From assembly GCF_023148685.1 (NCBI RefSeq), contig NZ_JAHXNL010000004.1, forward strand, positions 189,638 through 253,637: 64,000 bases of DNA, in the 5' to 3' direction. This document shows positions 58,712-64,000 of this stretch, in pieces (position 1 is the stretch's first letter; the number at the start of each line of letters is the position of its first letter). The position numbers and the translations under genes were made by a program. The DNA is from Georgenia sp. EYE_87 (GTDB taxonomy: Bacteria; Actinomycetota; Actinomycetes; Actinomycetales; Actinomycetaceae). A model generated the notes under the pieces. The model had not been told where the DNA came from, did no database searches, and worked only from the letters and a program-made list of their open reading frames with translations.

Positions 58712-60520
58712 GTGCTGATGAAGATGTCGTCCCTTTTCGTGCGGACCCTGCGGGAGGACCCGGCCGACGCCGAGGTCGCGAGCCACCGCCTCCTGGTGCG
58801 GGCGGGCTACATCCGCCGCGCGGCCCCCGGGATCTACTCCTGGCTGCCGCTGGGCCTGAGGGTGCTGGCCAAGGTCGAGCAGATCGTGCGCGAGGAGATG
58901 GACGCCATCGGCGGCCAGGAGGTCCACTTCCCCGCGCTGCTGCCCAAGGAGCCCTACGAGGCCAGCGGCCGCTGGGTCGAGTACGGGCCGAACATCTTCC
59001 GCCTGCAGGACCGCAAGGGCGCCGACTACCTCCTCGCGCCGACGCACGAGGAGATGTTCACCCTCCTCGTCAAGGACCTCTACAGCTCCTACAAGGACCT
59101 GCCGCTCGCGCTGTACCAGATCCAGACGAAGTACCGCGACGAGGCCCGGCCCCGGGCGGGGCTGATCCGCGGCCGCGAGTTCATCATGAAGGACGCCTAC
59201 TCCTTCGACGTCGACGACGCCGGGCTCGAGCGCTCCTACAACCTCCAGCGTGAGGCGTACCAGCGCATCTTCGACCGGCTCGGGCTCGAGTACGTCATCG
59301 TGCGGGCGATGAGCGGGGCCATGGGCGGCTCCCGCAGCGAGGAGTTCCTCCACCCGACGGCGATCGGGGAGGACACGTTCGTGCGCTCGCCGGGCGGGTA
59401 CGCGGCCAACGTCGAGGCGGTCACCACCCCCGTGCCCGACCCCCTCCCGTTCGACGGGCTGCCGGCCGCCGAGGTGCTCGACACCCCGGACTCGCCGACC
59501 ATCGACACCCTCGTCGACGCCGCGAACCGGCTGCACCCGCGGGCCGAGGGGCCCTGGACGGCCGCGGACACCCTCAAGAACGTCGTCCTGGCCCTGCGCC
59601 ACCCGGACGGCAGCCGCGAGCTCGTCGCCGTCGGCCTGCCCGGGGACCGCGAGGTGGACCTCAAGCGGCTCCAGGCCGCCGTCGAGCCGGCCGAGGTCGA
59701 GGCCGCGACCGACGAGGATCTCAGGTCCCGCCCGGAGATCGTCAAGGGTTACCTGGGTCCCGCCGTCCTCGGGCCCAACGGAGCGCCCCGCGAGCACGAC
59801 GGCGACGGCCGCCCCGTCTCGGGCGCCATCAGGTACCTGCTCGACCCGCGGGTGGTTCCCGGGACCGCCTGGATCACCGGCGCCGACGAGGCGGGCAAGC
59901 ACGTCTTCGGGCTCGTGGCCGGGCGCGACTTCACCGCCGACGGCACCATCGAGGCCGCCGAGGTCCGCGCCGGCGACCCCGCGCCCGACGGCTCCGGCCC
60001 GCTCGAGCTCGCCCGCGGCATCGAGATCGGCCACATCTTCGCCCTCGGCCGCAAGTACGCCGAGGCCCTCGACCTGAAGGTGCTCGACCAGAACGGCAAG
60101 GCCGTCGTGGTGACGATGGGCTCCTACGGCATCGGCGTCACGCGGGCGCTGGCCGCGCTCGCCGAGGGCAACAACGACGAGAACGGTCTCGTCTGGCCCA
60201 TGCAGGTGGCGCCCGCCCACGTGCACGTGCTCGCCACCGGCAAGGGGCAGGAGATCTTCGACACCGCCGCGCGCCTGGCCCGCGAGCTCGAGGCGGTCGG
60301 CGTGGAGGTGCTCTACGACGACCGGCCCAAGGTCTCCGCGGGGGTGAAGTTCGCCGACTCCGAGCTGATCGGCGTCCCGCTCAGCCTCGTCGTGGGCCGC
60401 GGGCTCGCCGACGGCGTGGTCGAGATCCGGCGCCGCGCCGGCGGCGAGCGCGAGGAGATCGCCCCCGAGCTCGCTGTCGCGCGGGTGCGCGAGCTCGTCG
60501 ACGAGGCGCTCGCGGGCTGA
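58712..60520 (+). CDS. proS: prolyl-tRNA synthetase, bacterial type
   Basis: Charges tRNA-Pro and edits Ala. The 602-residue protein has class II motifs 1 and 2 ([42 protein letters not shown] in part), the INS editing domain between them and motif 3 (about 220-400, with the GYLGP segment), motif 3 near [14 protein letters not shown], and the anticodon-binding domain at the C-terminus. GTG 58712 is chosen because of the -10 element; ATG 58718 would remove only two residues. Confidence 0.96.
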   Translation: MLMKMSSLFVRTLREDPADAEVASHRLLVRAGYIRRAAPGIYSWLPLGLRVLAKVEQIVREEMDAIGGQEVHFPALLPKEPYEASGRWVEYGPNIFRLQDRKGADYLLAPTHEEMFTLLVKDLYSSYKDLPLALYQIQTKYRDEARPRAGLIRGREFIMKDAYSFDVDDAGLERSYNLQREAYQRIFDRLGLEYVIVRAMSGAMGGSRSEEFLHPTAIGEDTFVRSPGGYAANVEAVTTPVPDPLPFDGLPAAEVLDTPDSPTIDTLVDAANRLHPRAEGPWTAADTLKNVVLALRHPDGSRELVAVGLPGDREVDLKRLQAAVEPAEVEAATDEDLRSRPEIVKGYLGPAVLGPNGAPREHDGDGRPVSGAIRYLLDPRVVPGTAWITGADEAGKHVFGLVAGRDFTADGTIEAAEVRAGDPAPDGSGPLELARGIEIGHIFALGRKYAEALDLKVLDQNGKAVVVTMGSYGIGVTRALAALAEGNNDENGLVWPMQVAPAHVHVLATGKGQEIFDTAARLARELEAVGVEVLYDDRPKVSAGVKFADSELIGVPLSLVVGRGLADGVVEIRRRAGGEREEIAPELAVARVRELVDEALAG

Positions 60521-60538
60521 CGCCCCGCCCCGCCCCGC

Positions 60539-61525
60539 TCAGCCCAGGCCGGGCAGCGCGGGCAGCGTGCCGCCGGCGCCCACCAGGCGGCGGGCGCTGT
60601 CCGCCGCGGCGTCCACGAGGGCGCCGCGGCCGTCCGGGCTGACCAGCCCGAGGCTGAAGACCCAGTGCTCGAGCAGCCGGTGCTCGGCGTCGACGACGGC
60701 GGCCTGCTCCGCGGTCAGGCCCGCCTCCGCGTCGGCGCCGGGCAGGTCGTAGACGCCCAGACGCTCGTCCGGCGCGCCCTCCTCCACGGCCGCGTCCACC
60801 AGCGACTGCAGGTGCGCCGCGCGCGCGACGGCCGACTCGCGCGCCGCTCCGTCGGAGCGGGCGGCCACGGTCTCGTACGCGAACCGGGCCTGGTCCAGCA
60901 CCCGCAGCGTCGGTCCGTCGACGCCGCGCACCAGCAGCGCCTCCCGGGTCAGCGGCGCGGCCGCGGGCTCCGGCGCGGCGGCCCCCGTGGCCGCCGCGAC
61001 CTGCGCCGCCGCGTGCGCGCGCGAGAGCGACACGGCGGCCAGCACGGCGGCCAGGTCGTCGGTGGGCGCGGCCACCGCCCCCTCGCGGGCGTCGGCGGCG
61101 CCGGTCGTCAGCAGCTCCAGGACGTCGGCGGCGTCGGGGTCGGGCACGGCGGCGGTGGGCGCGGGCTCCGGCGCGACGGCGCCCTCGGGCGCCCCCTCCG
61201 GCCAGGCCACCCACACCCCGCCGAGCGCGTCCAGGTGCGCCTCGGCCTCCGCCCCGACCCGGGTCAGCAGGTCCGCAGTCGCCCCCTCGGCCGTGACCTC
61301 GGACACGGTGCCGGCGATGGTGGCGGCCTCGGCCACGGCGTCCTGGCGGAGCTCCTCGGCGACGTCCGGGCTCGGCGCCACCGGGGGCGGGGTCTCGAGC
61401 CGGAGGCCGCAGCCGGCCAGCGAGAGGGCCGCCAGCGCGGTGGTCACGGCGACCGCGGCGCGGCGTCGCGGCGGGCGGTGACGGCGGGGCGGGACCGGGC
61501 CGGCGGCGGCGGTGTGGGAGGGCAT
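60539..61525 (-). CDS. ferritin-like lipoprotein (DUF4439-like)
   Basis: A 328-residue predicted lipoprotein of unknown function. The N-terminus is basic (RRHRPPRRRAAV), followed by a hydrophobic core and a lipobox LSLAGC. The rest is Ala-rich and mostly helical. The C-terminal 140 residues (ARFAYETVAARSD, AEHRLLEHWVFSLG) look like a ferritin-type bundle, as in DUF4439 proteins, which often sit between proS and rimP. It is convergent with proS (18 bases apart) and divergent from rimP. Confidence 0.7.
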   Translation of the reverse strand: MPSHTAAAGPVPPRRHRPPRRRAAVAVTTALAALSLAGCGLRLETPPPVAPSPDVAEELRQDAVAEAATIAGTVSEVTAEGATADLLTRVGAEAEAHLDALGGVWVAWPEGAPEGAVAPEPAPTAAVPDPDAADVLELLTTGAADAREGAVAAPTDDLAAVLAAVSLSRAHAAAQVAAATGAAAPEPAAAPLTREALLVRGVDGPTLRVLDQARFAYETVAARSDGAARESAVARAAHLQSLVDAAVEEGAPDERLGVYDLPGADAEAGLTAEQAAVVDAEHRLLEHWVFSLGLVSPDGRGALVDAAADSARRLVGAGGTLPALPGLG

Positions 61526-61577
61526 CGGGGCCGATCCTCCCACGCCCCGCGGCGCGCGGGTGCGCCGCACGGTTGAG

Positions 61578-61583
61578 TAGAGT
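61578..61583 (+). promoter_or_regulatory. -10 element of the rimP-nusA-infB operon
   Basis: TAGAGT, 41 bases before the rimP ATG, fits the consensus. No clear -35 element is seen. Confidence 0.5.
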
Positions 61584-61624
61584 CGACCTCTGTCCAGACC
61601 GTCCGACCAGGAGCGACACCCACG

Positions 61625-62110
61625 ATGAGCCCCGCCCGTCCCACCGACCTGACCGACCGCCTGCGAGGTGCGCTCGGACCGGTCGTCGACGCCGCCGGTC
61701 TCTACCTCGAGGACGTCACCGTCGCCGCGGCGGGCCGCCGGAAGATCGTGCGCGTCGTGGTCGACCTCGCCGACGGCCCGGGCGGGGTGGACTCCGACCG
61801 GCTCAGCGAGGTCTCCCGGCAGATCTCCGCCCTGCTCGACGACGTCGACCTGGTCGAGGGGGCCTACACCCTGGAGGTCTCCACCCCGGGCGCCGACCGT
61901 CCGCTCCGCGAGCCGCGGCACTACCGCCGCGCCGTCGGGCGCCTGGTGCGGGCCCGGACCACGGACGGGCGCGAGCTGACCGGCCGGCTGCGCGAGGCGG
62001 ACGACGTCGCCGCAGTGCTCGACGTCGACGGCCGTCGCCAGGAGCTTCCCTACGCCGAGGTCGCCGACGCCCGCGTCGAGCTCGAGCTCAACCGTCCCGA
62101 CCAGGCCTGA
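61625..62110 (+). CDS. rimP: ribosome maturation factor RimP
   Basis: Acts early in 30S assembly. The 161-residue protein has both RimP domains: [21 protein letters not shown], then [24 protein letters not shown] (in part), [20 protein letters not shown] and a short C-terminal SH3-like barrel. The ATG at 61625 is the only good start, although its ribosome site (GGAGCGACACCCACG) is spaced widely. nusA follows at 10 bases. Confidence 0.96.
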   Translation: MSPARPTDLTDRLRGALGPVVDAAGLYLEDVTVAAAGRRKIVRVVVDLADGPGGVDSDRLSEVSRQISALLDDVDLVEGAYTLEVSTPGADRPLREPRHYRRAVGRLVRARTTDGRELTGRLREADDVAAVLDVDGRRQELPYAEVADARVELELNRPDQA

Positions 62111-62120
62111 GGAGCAGACC

Positions 62121-63155
62121 ATGGACATCGACATGACCGCCCTCCGCCTGATCGAGAGCGAACGCGGCATCAGCCTGGACGTCCTCGTGCGCGCGATCGA
62201 GGAGGCCCTGCTCCTGGCGTACCACCGCACCCCCGGCGCGGTGGCCAAGGCCCGGGTCGAGCTCGACAAGCGCACCGGCCGCGTCACGGTGCTGGCCACC
62301 GAGGTGGACGAGGAGGGCAACGAGATCGGCGAGTTCGACGACACGCCGTCGGGCTTCGGCCGCATCGCCACCGCCACCGCCCGCTCCGTCATCGTCCAGC
62401 GGCTGCGGGACGCCGAGGACGACCAGGTCATGGGCAACTACCGCGACAAGGCGGGGGAGCTCGTCTCCGGCATCGTCCAGCAGGGCCGTGACCCGCGCGT
62501 GGTGCTCGTCGACATCGGCGACCTCGAGGCGGTGCTGCCCCAGCACGAGCAGGTCCCCACGGAGAGCTACGTCCACGGCGACCGGCTGCGGGCCTACGTC
62601 ATCGACGTCTCCCGCGGCTCGAAGGGCCCCTCCGTCACGCTCTCGCGCACCCACCCCAACCTCGTGAAGAAGCTCTTCGCCCTCGAGGTCCCCGAGGTCG
62701 CCGACGGCAGCGTGGAGATCGTGGCCCTGGCCCGCGAGGCCGGGCACCGCACCAAGATGGCCGTGCGGGCCACCGTGCCGGGCCTCAACGCCAAGGGCGC
62801 GTGCATCGGCCCGATGGGCCAGCGGGTCCGCGCCGTGATGGCCGAGCTCGCGGGGGAGAAGATCGACATCGTCGACTACTCCGACGACCCGGCCGCCTTC
62901 GTGGCCAGCGCGCTCTCGCCGTCGAAGGTCTCCAGCGTGGAGATCGTGGACGAGGCCGCCCGTGCCGCGCGCGTCGTCGTCCCGGACTACCAGCTCTCCC
63001 TCGCCATCGGCAAGGAGGGGCAGAACGCCCGGCTCGCCGCCCGGCTGACCGGCTGGCGGATCGACATCCACTCGGACACCGAGGACACCGGCGCGTCCGA
63101 CGTCACAGACGCCGCCGTCGAGCCGGGGAAGCACGCCGGCGGCCCGCAGGGGTAG
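62121..63155 (+). CDS. nusA: transcription termination/antitermination factor NusA
   Basis: Binds RNA polymerase and nascent RNA. The 344-residue protein has the N-terminal domain ([22 protein letters not shown], in part), an S1 domain (about 108-175, [26 protein letters not shown] in part) and two KH domains ([40 protein letters not shown]). It lacks the acidic C-terminal repeats of E. coli NusA, as usual for actinobacteria. ATG 62121 follows GAGGAG. Confidence 0.97.
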   Translation: MDIDMTALRLIESERGISLDVLVRAIEEALLLAYHRTPGAVAKARVELDKRTGRVTVLATEVDEEGNEIGEFDDTPSGFGRIATATARSVIVQRLRDAEDDQVMGNYRDKAGELVSGIVQQGRDPRVVLVDIGDLEAVLPQHEQVPTESYVHGDRLRAYVIDVSRGSKGPSVTLSRTHPNLVKKLFALEVPEVADGSVEIVALAREAGHRTKMAVRATVPGLNAKGACIGPMGQRVRAVMAELAGEKIDIVDYSDDPAAFVASALSPSKVSSVEIVDEAARAARVVVPDYQLSLAIGKEGQNARLAARLTGWRIDIHSDTEDTGASDVTDAAVEPGKHAGGPQG

Positions 63156-63158
63156 AGT
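63153..63158 (+). promoter_or_regulatory. -10 element before ylxR
   Basis: TAGAGT overlaps the nusA stop codon (TAG at 63153-63155) and could give a separate transcript for ylxR and infB. An in-frame GTG at 63164 lies 5 bases after it. Confidence 0.35.
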
Positions 63159-63184
63159 GTCCGGTGGGCACGTGCCCGGAATCC

Positions 63185-63550
63185 ATGAGTAGACGCAGCG
63201 AGACACCCAGGCCCGACGGGCCGGTGCGGACCTGCGTCGGGTGCCGGGGCCGGGCCCCGAGGTCCGCCCTGGTCCGCCTGGTCCTGGCCGACGTCACGCC
63301 CCGCGTGGCCGTCGACCCGGAACGGAGCGCTCCCGGGCGGGGCGCCTGGCTCCACCCGAGCCGGGAGTGCCTGGACCTCGCCCTGCGGCGCCGAGCGATC
63401 GGCCGGGCCCTGCGAGCAGCGGGACCGGTCGGCACCGACGCGGTGGCGGCGTGGTTCGACCAGCACATCAGTCGCCGGACGCCCGATGCGCCCGGCGATC
63501 ACGAGTCATCGACCGAGAAAGCGGGTTGGAAGCCGATGGGCACCCGATGA
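63185..63550 (+). CDS. ylxR: YlxR RNA-binding protein (DUF448)
   Basis: Small protein found between nusA and infB; related proteins bind RNA or modulate RNase P. The 121-residue product has the hallmark [19 protein letters not shown] and [20 protein letters not shown]. The C-terminal 35 residues are polar and not conserved. ATG 63185 is chosen; GTG 63164 would add seven residues and would suit a leaderless transcript from the -10 element at 63153. Confidence 0.92.
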   Translation: MSRRSETPRPDGPVRTCVGCRGRAPRSALVRLVLADVTPRVAVDPERSAPGRGAWLHPSRECLDLALRRRAIGRALRAAGPVGTDAVAAWFDQHISRRTPDAPGDHESSTEKAGWKPMGTR

Positions 63551-63621
63551 GTACCCAGCGATGAGCTGCCAGCACTAAAGACGGTCCTCCCTGTCCCGGG
63601 ACGGACCGAGACAGGAGAGTT

Positions 63622-64000
63622 GTGGCAAAGGTCCGCGTCCACGAGCTTGCCAAGGAGCTCGGCGTCGACAGCAAGACGGTTCTCGCGAAGTTGCGCGAGC
63701 AGGGAGAGTTCGTGAAGTCGGCGTCGTCGACGATCGAAGCTCCCGTCATCCGTCGGCTGCGCGAGGCATTCCCCGCCGCACAGGCGGAGGGCAACAGCCC
63801 GAAGAAGTCCGGGAGCGCCCCCGCCCCCACGAGGCCCGCCCCCAAGGCGGCACCGGCCCCGACGGCGGAGACCGCCGCCCCGGCCCCCCAGGCTCCGACC
63901 CCGGCGCCTGGTCCCGCACCCACGCCCGCCCGGCCGCCGGCCCCCGCCCCGACGGCGACCCCCGCCGCCGCGGCACCGGCAGCCCGTGCGCCGCAGGCCC
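63622..64000 (+). CDS. infB: translation initiation factor IF-2 (5' part)
   Basis: Start of IF-2, the GTPase that brings initiator tRNA to the ribosome; the gene runs off the window. The 126 codons seen begin [20 protein letters not shown], the canonical N-terminal helix bundle, and then enter the long Pro/Ala-rich linker ([18 protein letters not shown]) typical of actinobacterial IF-2. GTG 63622 follows ACAGGAGAG. The 71 bases before it hold a possible hairpin that could pair with this ribosome site. Confidence 0.96.
   Translation, partial: MAKVRVHELAKELGVDSKTVLAKLREQGEFVKSASSTIEAPVIRRLREAFPAAQAEGNSPKKSGSAPAPTRPAPKAAPAPTAETAAPAPQAPTPAPGPAPTPARPPAPAPTATPAAAAPAARAPQA

Noticed and set aside
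63551..63621. Small open frame between ylxR and infB
   Set aside because: The only frame starting there is a few codons long, has no ribosome site and no resemblance to any known peptide.

Overview
This 64 kb window is a high-GC (roughly 73-75% by eye) actinobacterial chromosome segment. Most genes are housekeeping genes on the + strand. The gene order (smc, ftsY, amtB-glnB-glnD, ffh, rpsP-khpA-rimM-trmD-rplS-lepB-rnhB-DUF2469-yraN-yifB-dprA-xerC, rpsB-tsf-pyrH-frr-cdsA-rlmN-dxr-rseP-ispG, proS, rimP-nusA-ylxR-infB), the many GTG/TTG starts and the ileS T-box leader point to the order Micrococcales. A Georgenia- or Cellulomonas-like genus is my best guess, from gene order only. No rRNA, tRNA, CRISPR array, prophage or transposase was seen.

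Layout. 1-6121: a catabolic cluster with an ABC importer of the NMT1/THI5 (nitrate/sulfonate/pyrimidine) type, a CoA-acylating methylmalonate-semialdehyde dehydrogenase and a class III aminotransferase. This fits the end of reductive pyrimidine or beta-amino acid breakdown. 6159-8299 (minus strand): a secreted endonuclease/exonuclease/phosphatase-fold protein and proC. 8525-14132: an ABM monooxygenase-like protein, a translational T-box, a long type-2 ileS and folC. 14228-16655: dhaKLM, a PEP-dependent dihydroxyacetone kinase, sitting between folC and the DUF4233-ndk pair that usually follows folC. 17729-28185: smc, ftsY, a nitrogen-control operon (amtB-glnB-glnD, with a GlnR-like box upstream) and ffh; FtsY and Ffh are the two GTPases of the SRP pathway. 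28300-33356: the accessory region, with an amidohydrolase flanked by inverted copies of a 29-bp repeat, then a five-gene operon of a YtrA-type GntR regulator and two ABC exporters behind a clean 28-bp palindromic operator.

33587-43203 carries ribosome and tRNA maturation genes (including a TrmD-GNAT fusion), then protein export, RNase HII and DNA-processing genes (yraN, yifB, dprA, xerC). 43216-44049 (minus strand) is an M23 peptidase-like gene. 44466-54499 carries translation factors, CDP-DAG synthase, RlmN, a DivIVA-domain protein and two MEP-pathway enzymes (dxr, ispG) around a site-2 protease. 54514-57641 is a smaller accessory stretch: a DUF4081-GNAT protein, a membrane protein paired with a second YtrA-like GntR regulator, and an unrecognised protein. 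57688-64000 holds an Fpg-family glycosylase, proS, a lipoprotein, and rimP-nusA-ylxR-infB; infB runs off the window.

The most unusual points are: a GlnD that ends after its HD domain without ACT domains; a TrmD fused to an acetyltransferase; the inverted intergenic repeats around the amidohydrolase; the two small GntR modules with visible operators; and a recurring TAnnnT-N6-8-start pattern suggesting that many genes here (smc, ftsY, ispG, proS, xerC, ndk) are transcribed as leaderless mRNAs. No wholly new multi-gene system can be claimed from the sequence alone.
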